Origin: an uncultured Candidatus Melainabacteria bacterium
GTDB taxonomy: Bacteria > Cyanobacteriota > Vampirovibrionia > Gastranaerophilales > Gastranaerophilaceae
Reading direction: 5' to 3'
Length of the DNA: 50,180 nucleotides
NCBI GenBank assembly: GCA_934757245.1
Contig: CAKVLH010000014.1
Coordinates: 1 to 50,180, forward strand
The translations under genes were made by a program, and so were the position numbers. Positions 17,483 through 26,690 of the stretch are shown here, piece after piece. Numbering within the stretch: the first letter of the stretch is position 1; every line of letters begins with the position of its first letter. Under the pieces are notes generated by a model, which worked only from the letters and a program-made list of their open reading frames with translations, had not been told where the DNA came from and searched no databases.

Positions 17483-18357
17483 AATTCTTCCTCTTTTTTC
17501 GTTTTATCGCCGATAAAAATAATTTCCGGCTTTAATTCTATTGTATAAATATCTTTAACAGCTTGATACATTTTGACCATAAGTTCAAGCACATCTTCTG
17601 ATGTCGCACCGCCCTTATTCACGATAAAATTTGCGTGCTTATCCCAAACTCTAACCGTATCAGTTTCAAAACTTTTTACACCTGCTTTATCTAAAAGTCT
17701 GCCAGCAGAATCGTTTTCAGGGTTTTTAAAAACACTTCCTGCATTTGGATCTTTTAGTGATGGTTGAATATTTTTTCTAAATGTCAAATTCCTTTCCATT
17801 AATTCTTTGATTTCTTCTTGTGGAAGTTTTTTTAGTTCAAATTCGGCAGAAAGTAAAATATAACGACCTTCATGCAAAATTGAATGTCTGTAAGAAAAAT
17901 TCATTTCTGATTTTTGTTTAAAAACAACTTCTTTAGTTTCTTTATCAAATAAACAGCAAGAAACAATTACATCTGCAATGCATTGACCATGCGCGCCTGC
18001 ATTCATATAAACCGCACCACCGATAGTCCCGGGCAATCCAATCAAAAATTCTAAACCACTCAAAGAAACATCCGCAACTTTTTGAGATAAAAGCGGATCT
18101 TTAACACCGCAATCAGCATAAACTTTCGTACCGCGTATTTCAAAATTTTTCATCTCAGTCGTTAAAATAATATTTCCTTTATAACCGTTTGATGAAAACA
18201 AAACATCAGAGCAACTGCCAAGAACTATATAATTATCCAATTCTCTTAGCAAATTAGTAAATTCTTCCAATGTTTCAGGAAGGTAAAGTTTTGCGACTTG
18301 ACCACCAATTTTAAATGTTGTTAAATTTTTGATTTCGAAATTTTCTTTTATTTGCAT
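17446..18357 (-). CDS. murB: UDP-N-acetylenolpyruvoylglucosamine reductase MurB
   Basis: FAD enzyme that makes UDP-MurNAc. 303 residues. It has the FAD-binding start LTTFKIGGQVAKL, a PP-loop-like LGSCSDVLFS, GLEFLIGLPGTIGGAVYMNAG, the SYRHSIL segment, and the proton-donor Ser in NAGSVFKNP. It resembles the shorter MurB type found in Gram-positives and cyanobacteria. AAGGAA lies seven bases before the ATG. The 187 bases separating it from murC contain a palindromic repeat. Confidence 0.94.
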   Translation of the reverse strand: MQIKENFEIKNLTTFKIGGQVAKLYLPETLEEFTNLLRELDNYIVLGSCSDVLFSSNGYKGNIILTTEMKNFEIRGTKVYADCGVKDPLLSQKVADVSLSGLEFLIGLPGTIGGAVYMNAGAHGQCIADVIVSCCLFDKETKEVVFKQKSEMNFSYRHSILHEGRYILLSAEFELKKLPQEEIKELMERNLTFRKNIQPSLKDPNAGSVFKNPENDSAGRLLDKAGVKSFETDTVRVWDKHANFIVNKGGATSEDVLELMVKMYQAVKDIYTIELKPEIIFIGDKTKKEEELCNILYKTKTQK

Positions 18358-18429
18358 AATTTTTTCCTTAAGTGAATAGGTGAATAAGGTAATAAGTGAA
18401 TAAGTTCGTTTTAGATATTTAATTTGGTG

Positions 18430-18540
18430 TGTTGCGTTTTTCTTTTGGGGGATAAGCCCCCACCCTAGCCCTCCCCCGAGGAGAGGGAATAACCGAGACG
18501 CGTTTTTTAATTGTAGGTTAGGCTTTCAGCCCAACAATAA
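18430..18540. repeat. REP-like palindromes between murC and murB
   Basis: A GGGGG...CCCCC hairpin (18447-18461) runs into CACCCTAGCCCTCCCCC and GGAGAGGG (18461-18488), the degenerate core of the repeat family seen at 35-39 kb, with the usual trailing GAATAACCGAGACG. A second small palindrome (GTTAGGCTTTCAGCCCAAC, about 18517-18535) follows. The 18370-18410 stretch holds several short GTGAATAAG repeats. Confidence 0.75.
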
Positions 18541-18544
18541 CTAA

Positions 18545-19882
18545 TTACTTATTCGCCTTTTCCAATTCTTTCCCCAACGCCGTAATTGTACCTGCACCCA
18601 AACCAATTACGATGTTGCCGTTTTCAAGCGTCGGTAATAATTTTTCTGCAACTTCCTGCATATTACCGCCAATATATTCTGCGCCTAAATCTTTTGCGAA
18701 AGCTTGTCCGCTTATACCTTCAATCGGGTCTTCTGACGCTGCATAAACATCTGTTACAACAACTCTACCGGCTTCTGAAAATGCATTCTTAAACTCTTTC
18801 CACAAAGATTTAAGCCTTGTATATCTGTGCGGTTGGAATACCGCAACAATATTTTCTTGCCCAAATTTAGAAGCTGCAGCATCCAATGTAGCCTTGATTT
18901 CAGTAGGATGATGCGCATAATCATCATAAACTTCTACGCCATTAATTTCACAAACCTTTTGAAAACGTCTTCCCATGCCGGTAAATTCAACAAAATAATC
19001 GGCAATAGCTCTAACGTTTACACCGGCTTCGTTTAAAGCTGAAACAACAGCCAAAGTGTTGTAAACATTATGAATTCCGGCTAATTGAATTTTCATGTTA
19101 GTTAAGAAGTTATTATGATGATAGATTTCAAAAGATGTACCACCTCTTGAAAACTCAAGATTTTTAGCTACGTAGTCCGCATCATCAAGCCCGAATGTGA
19201 TGAATTCTCCGCTCAATTCTTGAATGCCGGCATTATCATTATTCACAATAACCTTTTTTGCTTGAGAAATCGCTTGATTGAAGGTTTTAACCAAATCCTT
19301 CATGCCATTTTTATAAAAGTCCAAGTGGTCTTCTTCTAAGTTATTAATAACTAAAATATCAGGATGATACTTAATAATTGTTCCGTCGCTTTCATCAAGT
19401 TCTGCAACAAATTGCTTACCACTTTTGTGTTGAGCATTTGTGTTTAATTCGGGAATAATTCCACCATCTACAAAAGACGGATTTAAACTTCCTTTATCAA
19501 GCACAAACGAAGCTAAACCGCTTGTTGTAGTTTTGCCGTGAGTGCCTGAAAAACCGATAAAGCATTTTCCGTTTTCTTGCGCAGTCTTAGCAATTTCTGC
19601 AAGCAAATCTGAACGGTGATAAATTGGCAAACCTAATTCTTTTGCTCTTACAACTTCAGGATTATTATCTCGAATTGCTGTACTTTTAATTATAATTGCG
19701 TCATTAGACACATTTTCAGCTTTTTGTCCGATAAAAATTTCTGCGCCTAATTCTCTTAATTTTTCTACATATTTTGAATCTACAATATCAGAACCGGAAA
19801 CAGTATGCCCGTCTTCCAATAAATACTTGGCTAAACCGCTCATTCCGATTCCGCCTATTGCTATAAAATGATATCTTCCCAT
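18545..19882 (-). CDS. murC: UDP-N-acetylmuramate--L-alanine ligase MurC
   Basis: Adds L-Ala to UDP-MurNAc, the first amino-acid step of stem peptide synthesis. 445 residues with the Rossmann start FIAIGGIGMSGLA, the ATP loop GTHGKTTT at 113-120, LNLEEDHLDFY-like segment (VINNLEEDHLDFY), GIHNVYNTLAVVSA, and VYDDYAHHPTEI. A GGAGAGA ribosome site precedes the ATG, with a TATAAT box further upstream. First gene of the minus-strand mur cluster, divergent from valS. Confidence 0.95.
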   Translation of the reverse strand: MGRYHFIAIGGIGMSGLAKYLLEDGHTVSGSDIVDSKYVEKLRELGAEIFIGQKAENVSNDAIIIKSTAIRDNNPEVVRAKELGLPIYHRSDLLAEIAKTAQENGKCFIGFSGTHGKTTTSGLASFVLDKGSLNPSFVDGGIIPELNTNAQHKSGKQFVAELDESDGTIIKYHPDILVINNLEEDHLDFYKNGMKDLVKTFNQAISQAKKVIVNNDNAGIQELSGEFITFGLDDADYVAKNLEFSRGGTSFEIYHHNNFLTNMKIQLAGIHNVYNTLAVVSALNEAGVNVRAIADYFVEFTGMGRRFQKVCEINGVEVYDDYAHHPTEIKATLDAAASKFGQENIVAVFQPHRYTRLKSLWKEFKNAFSEAGRVVVTDVYAASEDPIEGISGQAFAKDLGAEYIGGNMQEVAEKLLPTLENGNIVIGLGAGTITALGKELEKANK

Positions 19883-19998
19883 AATCTCTCCAATTCTAGA
19901 TTAATTATATTATAAAGAAGTTATTATTTACAAGAGATTTTTATTGATATCTTTTTTGTGGTATTCTTTTAACTATAAAACACTAGTGAGGATTTTTT

Positions 19999-22671
19999 AT
20001 GACAGAAACTAAAATAAAAGTAGAAGATTTACCTACTGTTTATGACGCAAAGTCAACAGAAGAAAAAATGTATAAATTTTGGGAAGACGGCGAGTATTTT
20101 AAAGCTGATGCTCATTCTAAAAAACCGCCTTTCACAATTGTTATTCCGCCACCAAACGTAACCGGCGTTTTACACATGGGACACGCGCTTGACGGAACTT
20201 TACAAGATATTTTAACTCGTTACCACAGAATGAGCGGATACGAAGCTCTTTGGGTACCGGGTACTGACCACGCAGGTATTGCAACTCAAGCTGTTGTTGA
20301 AAAACAATTAAGAAAAGAAGGTTTAACTCGCCACGATTTAGGACGCGAAGAATTCTTAAAAAGAACTTGGGCTTGGGCAAATGAACACAAATCTGCAATC
20401 CTAAACCAATTTAAACGTTTAGGCGCGTCTTTTGACCGTTCAAGAGAAAGATTTACATTTGACGAAGGTTGTTCAGAAGCAGTTAAAGAAGTTTTTGTAA
20501 CTCTTTACAACAAAGGCTTAATTTACAAAGGCGCGTACATTGTAAACTGGTGTCCTCGCTGTCAATCAGCTATTTCCGATATCGAAACAGAATACGAAAC
20601 AGAACAAGGACATTTGTGGGAAATTTCTTATCCGCTTGTAGGTGAATCAGGCGCAATTATTGTTGCAACAACTCGTCCGGAAACTATGTTTGGTGATGTT
20701 GCAATCGCAGTAAACCCATCCGATAAAAAATATTCAGAATTAATCGGCAAAACTGTTATGATTCCGTTATCAGGACGTCAAATTCCTATTATTGCGGATG
20801 AATACGTTGATAAATCATTCGGTACAGGTGCTGTTAAAATTACTCCTGCGCACGACCCTAACGATTACGAAGTAGGCAAACGTCATAACTTCAAACCAAT
20901 TTGGGTTATTGACGAAGAAGGTAAGATGAAATCTTGCGCAGAAGTTCCTCTTGATTATCAAGGTTTAGACAGATACGAAGCTCGTAAAAAAGTTGTTGAT
21001 ATGCTTAGCTACAACAATTTCTTATTGAGAGTAAAAGACCACGAACACAACGTTGGTAAGTGTCAAAGATGTAATACAACCATTGAACCATTGCTTTCAG
21101 AACAATGGTTTGTAAAAATGGGACCTTTGGCAAAAGAAGCTATCGCAGCAGTTAAAGACGGCAGAATAGAATTTATCCCTGAACGTTGGGAAAAGAACTA
21201 CTTAGGCTGGATGGAAAACATTCGCGATTGGTGTATTTCTCGTCAATTATGGTGGGGACACCAAATTCCTGCATATTATCATAAACAAACAGGTGAAATG
21301 GTTGTAGCTAAAGAAAATCCTGATCCTGAAAATTACGTACAAGACACTGACTGTCTTGATACTTGGTTCTCATCAGGTTTGTGGCCATTCTCAACAATGG
21401 GATTCCCAAACGCTGAAACGGATGACTATAAGAAATTCTATCCAACATCAGTTCTTGTAACAGGTTTTGATATTATCTTCTTCTGGGTTGCAAGAATGAT
21501 TACAATGGGTCTAGAATTCACAGGAAAAGCACCATTCTCTAAAGTTTATATCCACGGTTTGATTAGAGATGAAAAAGGTCAAAAGATGTCAAAATCTAAA
21601 GGCAACACAATCGACCCTGTTCAAATCATCGACAAATACGGATGTGATGCTTTAAGATTTACAATGACTTCACTTTGTACTTACGGTGGACAAGATATCA
21701 AGGTTTCTGACGAAAGATTTGAATACGGTAGAAATTTTGCAAACAAAATTTGGAACGCATCAAGATTTGTTATGATGAACCTTGAAGGTGTTGATAATAA
21801 AGCAATTGATAAATCTAAATTGACTCTTGTAGACAAATGGATTTTGAACCAATTGAACGAAACCGCTAAAATTGTAAACGACAATATGAAGGAATACAGA
21901 ATTGGTGAAATTGCTCACACATTATATGATTTCTTCCGTAGTGAATATTGCGATTGGTACGTTGAAATTGCTAAGATTCAACTTCAAGACCCAGAATTAA
22001 AAGCTAATACTCAAAGAGTTTTGAGATATGTTCTTGATATGTCATTAAGAATGCTTCATCCGATTATGCCACATATTACAGAAGAAATTTGGCAAGATAT
22101 TAAAGCAATCAGCGGATTTGGTGCTGATGAAGATGTGCCAAGCGCTTTAATTATTGCTAATTTCCCTAAATATGATAAAGAATGGGCATTCCCTAAAGAA
22201 GCAGAAGAAATGAATTTGGTATTTGAAACAATTAAGTCTTTGAGAAACGTAAGACAAAGTTTCAATATTCCAACTTCAGCAACTGTTGATGTAGAAATTA
22301 GAGCTGAAGGCAAAGAAAAAGAAATATTTGGTGAAATAGAAGCTTATATTCACAGACTTGCAAAAGTTAATAATATAACTTATGCAGCTATTGATGCGCC
22401 TGTTCCTCCAAAATCAGCAACCGCAGTTGTTTCAACTTCTAAGTTAATCGTACCGCTTGCAGATTTGATTGATTTAGAAGCGGAAGTTAAACGTCAAGAA
22501 AAGAAATTGGAAAAATTGACAAACGAAAAGAATTCTTTAATGGGCAGAATGAAAAACGAAAAATTTGTTGCAAATGCACCAAAAGAACTCGTTGAACAAA
22601 CAAATGCAAGAATTGAAGAAATTACTGCTCAAGAAGGTGTTATTAAAGATTTGATTGAATCTTTAAAATAA
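19999..22671 (+). CDS. valS: Valyl-tRNA synthetase
   Basis: Class I synthetase charging tRNA-Val. 890 residues, close to the bacterial norm. The HIGH-type motif is HMGH in PPPNVTGVLHMGHALDGT, the editing (CP1) domain includes TTRPETMFGD, and the KMSKS loop is GQKMSKSKGN. The C-terminal coiled coil (VKRQEKKLEKLTNEKNSLMG) is the ValS tRNA-binding arm. GAGGA precedes the ATG. A strong terminator follows. I see no T-box leader in the 116 bases upstream. Confidence 0.97.
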   Translation: MTETKIKVEDLPTVYDAKSTEEKMYKFWEDGEYFKADAHSKKPPFTIVIPPPNVTGVLHMGHALDGTLQDILTRYHRMSGYEALWVPGTDHAGIATQAVVEKQLRKEGLTRHDLGREEFLKRTWAWANEHKSAILNQFKRLGASFDRSRERFTFDEGCSEAVKEVFVTLYNKGLIYKGAYIVNWCPRCQSAISDIETEYETEQGHLWEISYPLVGESGAIIVATTRPETMFGDVAIAVNPSDKKYSELIGKTVMIPLSGRQIPIIADEYVDKSFGTGAVKITPAHDPNDYEVGKRHNFKPIWVIDEEGKMKSCAEVPLDYQGLDRYEARKKVVDMLSYNNFLLRVKDHEHNVGKCQRCNTTIEPLLSEQWFVKMGPLAKEAIAAVKDGRIEFIPERWEKNYLGWMENIRDWCISRQLWWGHQIPAYYHKQTGEMVVAKENPDPENYVQDTDCLDTWFSSGLWPFSTMGFPNAETDDYKKFYPTSVLVTGFDIIFFWVARMITMGLEFTGKAPFSKVYIHGLIRDEKGQKMSKSKGNTIDPVQIIDKYGCDALRFTMTSLCTYGGQDIKVSDERFEYGRNFANKIWNASRFVMMNLEGVDNKAIDKSKLTLVDKWILNQLNETAKIVNDNMKEYRIGEIAHTLYDFFRSEYCDWYVEIAKIQLQDPELKANTQRVLRYVLDMSLRMLHPIMPHITEEIWQDIKAISGFGADEDVPSALIIANFPKYDKEWAFPKEAEEMNLVFETIKSLRNVRQSFNIPTSATVDVEIRAEGKEKEIFGEIEAYIHRLAKVNNITYAAIDAPVPPKSATAVVSTSKLIVPLADLIDLEAEVKRQEKKLEKLTNEKNSLMGRMKNEKFVANAPKELVEQTNARIEEITAQEGVIKDLIESLK

Positions 22672-22685
22672 TTAAAATTGTTTTT

Positions 22686-22720
22686 ATATGGCGCGCCTTA
22701 AAAGGCGCGCCATATTTTTT
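22686..22720 (+). terminator. Intrinsic terminator after valS
   Basis: ATATGGCGCGCC (22686-22697) pairs with GGCGCGCCATAT (22704-22715) around TTAAAA, followed by a run of T. It is a GC-rich stem in an AT-rich background. Confidence 0.92.
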
Positions 22721-22743
22721 ACTAAAAAATCCGCAACCCCCTA

Positions 22744-22772
22744 TTGCGAAAAAAAGAAAATATCTCTATAAT
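22744..22772 (+). promoter_or_regulatory. Predicted promoter of the 22812 gene
   Basis: TTGCGA (22744-22749), 17 bases, TATAAT (22767-22772); start near 22779. Confidence 0.7.
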
Positions 22773-22811
22773 ATCAATAGAAGCACAAGTTTGTGTTAGC
22801 GGGGCGTTAAT

Positions 22812-23783
22812 ATGAGAAAAAAAGTAGTTGGTGGAATCGTTTTAGGAGCAGTCATTTTAGCTTGTTGCGCAGTTTTAGTTTTAACCAAAGAAACAAAACA
22901 AGAAGACGAGATTATTGAAAAAGAAATCAAGAAAATTGAAAAACCTACAAATTCGCAAACTCAAAAAACTTCTAAACCTCAACAAGTAAAAAAAGTTAAA
23001 AAAGAACTTGGAATAAAAACTGATTTATATAAAGGAGTACCTGATAATCTGTTACCATTATCAGCAATTAGTGAAATCGCGAACTTAAATGGCGGAGTTC
23101 ATAAAACAATAAAAGAATTGGTTGATAATTCTACCGGAGTTTTATATGCAAAACGCAGTGGCAACAAGCTTATTATGGTTGTAGAGAATCCTGATGATAA
23201 CAGGCATGGACTAGAATTTATAGAAATTTCAGCGGACGGAAAGCACGAAAAAACAAGTTTTCTTCTATCAAAGTATTCAGAATCTGATACAGAAAATGAT
23301 ACCTGGGAATATGAAGAAACTGAAGATGTCAAACGTCCGATTAAGCACATGAAGCATAATTCTAATGGAGAAATTGAGTTTACTGAAACTTGGAATTATT
23401 CATCAGATGAGCCTATTAAATACGAACTTAAAAACAAAGATGACAAAGTCGTTTCAATTTTGAAAGAAACAATAGATGATAATAACAGCATGCGCCAAGA
23501 ACACTTAATCTATGACAAAGAAGGTAAAACAAAAGTAAATCTAACCGTTAATTATGACGGTGCGGATTTGACCAGATTTACTTATTATAATGCTGACAAA
23601 CAAGATGAAAGCGGTAGTGTATTCAGCGAATATCAAGACGGAGTAAAAACTAAAGAAACAGTCTACACTTCTGATTACAAAGTAAAAAATGTTTATCAAC
23701 CACAATACAAAGACGGCGAACGTTCTGAAATCAAAGTTTTTGATAATGAGAACAAAGAAATCGAAAAGTTAATATCAAACTAA
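22812..23783 (+). CDS. Membrane-anchored hypothetical with RHS/MORN-like strands
   Basis: 323 residues. A membrane segment at 5-25 (VVGGIVLGAVILACCAVLVL) includes Cys residues but no clear lipobox. A Lys-rich linker follows to about residue 70, then a beta-rich domain. Its C-terminal half repeats short strand-turn units around Y-D-K-E-G-K / N-Y-D-G-A-D, like the toxin-antitoxin YwqK or RHS-type repeats. Probably envelope-anchored and facing the periplasm. Function unknown. Confidence 0.65.
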   Translation: MRKKVVGGIVLGAVILACCAVLVLTKETKQEDEIIEKEIKKIEKPTNSQTQKTSKPQQVKKVKKELGIKTDLYKGVPDNLLPLSAISEIANLNGGVHKTIKELVDNSTGVLYAKRSGNKLIMVVENPDDNRHGLEFIEISADGKHEKTSFLLSKYSESDTENDTWEYEETEDVKRPIKHMKHNSNGEIEFTETWNYSSDEPIKYELKNKDDKVVSILKETIDDNNSMRQEHLIYDKEGKTKVNLTVNYDGADLTRFTYYNADKQDESGSVFSEYQDGVKTKETVYTSDYKVKNVYQPQYKDGERSEIKVFDNENKEIEKLISN

Positions 23784-23819
23784 ATTTTAACCTTCGTCAT
23801 AATATGCTAAAATGATATT

Positions 23820-24044
23820 ATGCTAGATATAAAAACAGGAGAACAAATCGAAGCCCTTTATAAAATGGTTCAAATAAAGGGTGGACAACGGATTGAGAAA
23901 TTTAAGACGACAGATATTAAACGCGCCTTGAAATTTCATAAATGGTATGTGGCAAAATATAAGCAAGGTTTGCTTATGGAGATTTTGCCACAGAAAAAGA
24001 ACTACAATTGGAAAGAAAAAACCGTAACTTATACGTTTGAATAA
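23820..24044 (+). CDS. Small hypothetical protein upstream of the UmuC-like polymerase
   Basis: A 74-residue basic protein (MLDIKTGEQIEALYKMVQIK) with no signal peptide. It ends three bases before the polymerase start, so the two form an operon. An extended -10 (TGCTAAAAT, 23805-23813) lies exactly six bases before its ATG and there is no ribosome site, so the mRNA may start at the AUG. It is not UmuD (no Ser/Lys protease motif, too short). It could be a partner of the polymerase; that is inference from position only. Confidence 0.65.
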   Translation: MLDIKTGEQIEALYKMVQIKGGQRIEKFKTTDIKRALKFHKWYVAKYKQGLLMEILPQKKNYNWKEKTVTYTFE

Positions 24045-24047
24045 ATT

Positions 24048-25268
24048 ATGACAAATCAAAAATATATAGCATTAATAGATTGTGATAGTTTTTTTGTTTC
24101 GTGCGAAAGAAAACTGAATCCGGAATTGAAAAGTTTGCCGGTATCTGTTGTATCTGGCGAACGCGGATGTGTTATTGCTCGTTCAAGAGAAGCTAAAGCA
24201 CTCGGAATTCCTATGGGGATTCCACTTTTTCAAGCTGTCGAAAAACATCCTGAGTGTATTTATATAACAGCAAATCATTATGCTTACACAAAGATTTCTG
24301 CAATGGTAATGCTAATTTTAAAAGAATACAGCCCTAATGTGCAGGTTTATTCAATTGATGAAGCTTTTGTTGATTTTACAGGACTTACGAAATTGTATAA
24401 GAAAAACTATTTTAAACTAGCTTATGAAATTCAACAAAGAATTCTAAAAGAAGTTGATATTCCGGTATCAATTGGTATCGGTAAAACAAAGACCATTGCA
24501 AAATTGGCGTCAGATAAATCGAAAAATACCAGCACGCATATTTCTCTTGTTGGCAAATCTAAATTAACGGAAGTCTTACACCACACAGATATTCAAGAAG
24601 TTTGGGGTATTGGACGAAAACTCGGAGTTAAACTTCGTGGATTAGGAGTAAGAACCGCTTATGATTATGTTATGCGTGATGATAGTTGGATAAAAGCCCG
24701 ATTTGGCAAAAATGGACTTGCAATAAAATCGGAACTTTTAGGAATAATGGTTTCACCGATATCAAACGAAATTGAACTTCCAAAATCAATTAGTGATACA
24801 AAATCGTTTTTGGAGTTTACATCAGATTTGCAATTTTTAAAAAATGAACTTTCTATCCATATCCATGATGTATGCACAAGGCTTAGAAAAATTAATTGCA
24901 AAGCATCTACAATTGGTGTAATTTTAAAAACAAAAGATTTTAGAACTCTTTATTCTAAAGTCCAAGTTGCTGTTCCTATTAATTTTGAATTTGAAATTTC
25001 AAAGTACGCGTTTCCTGTTTTAGAAAAAATGTTTTCTTCGGACACTTTATACAGAAGCGTTGGAATTGTATTAGAGGATTTTAACCTCTGCTCGCAAGAA
25101 CAACTGATACTTTTTGATACTGATACTAAACGTGAACAAAAAGAAAAATTAGGTAAAAGCCTTGATAAATTAGAACAAAAATTTGGACGTAATATTGTAA
25201 GAACAGGTTTTACTAATAAAGATGTTCCATTTTCTCAAGGATTTTTGACAACGCCTAAAGACATATAA
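24048..25268 (+). CDS. umuC: Y-family translesion DNA polymerase, UmuC-like
   Basis: 406 residues. Catalytic motifs are ALIDCDSFF (D11; steric-gate Phe at F16) and YSIDEAFVDF (D104, E105 at 101-110). GCVIARSREAKALGIPMG is closer to UmuC than DinB. Helix-hairpin-helix and little-finger regions follow. A clamp-binding motif QLILF occurs near residue 350, as in UmuC C-termini. Such enzymes copy damaged DNA, often under SOS control, but no umuD lies beside it and I see no obvious LexA box upstream. No ribosome site is evident; translation is probably coupled to the 74-residue gene. Confidence 0.88.
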   Translation: MTNQKYIALIDCDSFFVSCERKLNPELKSLPVSVVSGERGCVIARSREAKALGIPMGIPLFQAVEKHPECIYITANHYAYTKISAMVMLILKEYSPNVQVYSIDEAFVDFTGLTKLYKKNYFKLAYEIQQRILKEVDIPVSIGIGKTKTIAKLASDKSKNTSTHISLVGKSKLTEVLHHTDIQEVWGIGRKLGVKLRGLGVRTAYDYVMRDDSWIKARFGKNGLAIKSELLGIMVSPISNEIELPKSISDTKSFLEFTSDLQFLKNELSIHIHDVCTRLRKINCKASTIGVILKTKDFRTLYSKVQVAVPINFEFEISKYAFPVLEKMFSSDTLYRSVGIVLEDFNLCSQEQLILFDTDTKREQKEKLGKSLDKLEQKFGRNIVRTGFTNKDVPFSQGFLTTPKDI

Positions 25269-25319
25269 TCTTTGAGCTTTATTTATGGTAAAATTAATGG
25301 CAACAAGAGGAGAATTTTG

Positions 25320-26681
25320 ATGTCTATTATTATAATGATTTTGCTATTGAGCTTACTGATTCTTGTACACGAAGCCGGACACTTTCTGGCAGCACGCGCT
25401 TGCGGAATTAAAGTCGATAAATTTGGTTTTGGTTTGCCAATTGGGCCAACATTATTCAAGACAAAAATAGGTGATGTTGAAGTTTTAGTACATGCATTCT
25501 TATTAGGTGGATATGTTTCATTTCCTGATGATGAAAAAGATTGCGATTTACCTAAAGATTCTCCTGAAAGATTTGCCAATAAGCCTGCATGGCAACGCGC
25601 AATTGTAGTATCAGCCGGCGTTATTGCAAATGTAATTTGCGCAATTGCTTTAGTAATTTTAGTTGCTGTAGTTTCTCACAAATTACCTTCAGGTAATTAC
25701 GAAATCTATGCCGGAGAGATTAGCGCTCCTAAAGAAGCCAGCATTTGGAATTCCGGCTTGCAAAAGGGCGATAGAATTCTAAAAGTCAACAATTGTGAGA
25801 TTAATAATGTATATTCTTTTATTACAATTGTTAAAAATAGTGCTAAAGATAACGGCATTGTTACGGAAGCTACTGTTGATAAGAATTTTACAAGACTAAA
25901 AGAACTTAACCCAGGACTTGCAAAAGATGAAATCATACCTGATGGAATCGCAATAAGACTTCCTGAACAATTGGATGAAGATGTTGTAACAATGGATAAA
26001 TATGCGCTCAAAGGCGCAAAATACTTCAAAAAAGAAGGTTTCCAAATTGATGATAATTTGAAAGCACTTGCAAAAGTTGTAAAAGGTAAAACCGTTTACA
26101 ACTCAAATGGACAATTTACAATGTATGATGTTGCAAAAGTTCTTTCAAACGGAGTTCACCCGATTAATTTATTGGTAGAGAGAAATGGACAACAAATTAA
26201 ACTTAATCCGATTTATCCTGATGAAAAAGGAATTATAGGAATTGGTTTAGGTGCAAAACAAACAATGATTGAGACAACAACTCCTGTAAGCATTGTTAAA
26301 GAAAGTTGTACATATCTTTGGGACAATACGTACATGATGATGTACTCTTTAGGTCAATTATTTACCGGAAATATTCCGCTTAAAGATATGCATGGAGTAG
26401 TTGCAATTACAAAAATCGGTGGAGATATGATTGATAAAAGCGGTAAATCTTCCGGTATTTTGCTTGCTGCATTAATTTCTATGAACCTTGCAATTTTAAA
26501 CTTTTTGCCAATTCCGGCACTTGACGGCGGACATATAATGTTTTTAATCATAGAAAAAATAATGGGCAAACCGCTTAACGAAAAAGTTATTGAAGTAATA
26601 TCTACAGTCTTTTTCTCATTGTTAATTATTTTAATGATTTTTGTTGTGTTTAATGACATTACGCTTATCGTGAGAAAATAG
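25320..26681 (+). CDS. rseP: RseP-type site-2 intramembrane metalloprotease
   Basis: 453 residues from the ATG with the good AAGAGGAGA ribosome site; a TTG 16 codons upstream is open but includes that site. Zinc motif HEAGH at 17-21 in the first membrane helix. The C-terminal ALDGGH motif in the last third provides the third zinc ligand. A PDZ-like domain lies between (ISAPKEASIWNSGLQKGDRILKVN). RseP-type proteases cleave membrane anti-sigma factors and signal peptides. It has three to four membrane segments. comF follows, with its ribosome site overlapping the rseP stop. Confidence 0.92.
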   Translation: MSIIIMILLLSLLILVHEAGHFLAARACGIKVDKFGFGLPIGPTLFKTKIGDVEVLVHAFLLGGYVSFPDDEKDCDLPKDSPERFANKPAWQRAIVVSAGVIANVICAIALVILVAVVSHKLPSGNYEIYAGEISAPKEASIWNSGLQKGDRILKVNNCEINNVYSFITIVKNSAKDNGIVTEATVDKNFTRLKELNPGLAKDEIIPDGIAIRLPEQLDEDVVTMDKYALKGAKYFKKEGFQIDDNLKALAKVVKGKTVYNSNGQFTMYDVAKVLSNGVHPINLLVERNGQQIKLNPIYPDEKGIIGIGLGAKQTMIETTTPVSIVKESCTYLWDNTYMMMYSLGQLFTGNIPLKDMHGVVAITKIGGDMIDKSGKSSGILLAALISMNLAILNFLPIPALDGGHIMFLIIEKIMGKPLNEKVIEVISTVFFSLLIILMIFVVFNDITLIVRK

Positions 26682-26690
26682 GAATTAACT

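Noticed and set aside
18370..18410. Short GTGAATAAG repeats as a protein-binding array
   Set aside because: The units are short, AT-rich and imperfect; I cannot separate them from chance or replication slippage.
19883..19998. T-box or other leader riboswitch before valS
   Set aside because: The region is only 116 bases, AT-rich, with no T-box core sequence or terminator-like hairpin.
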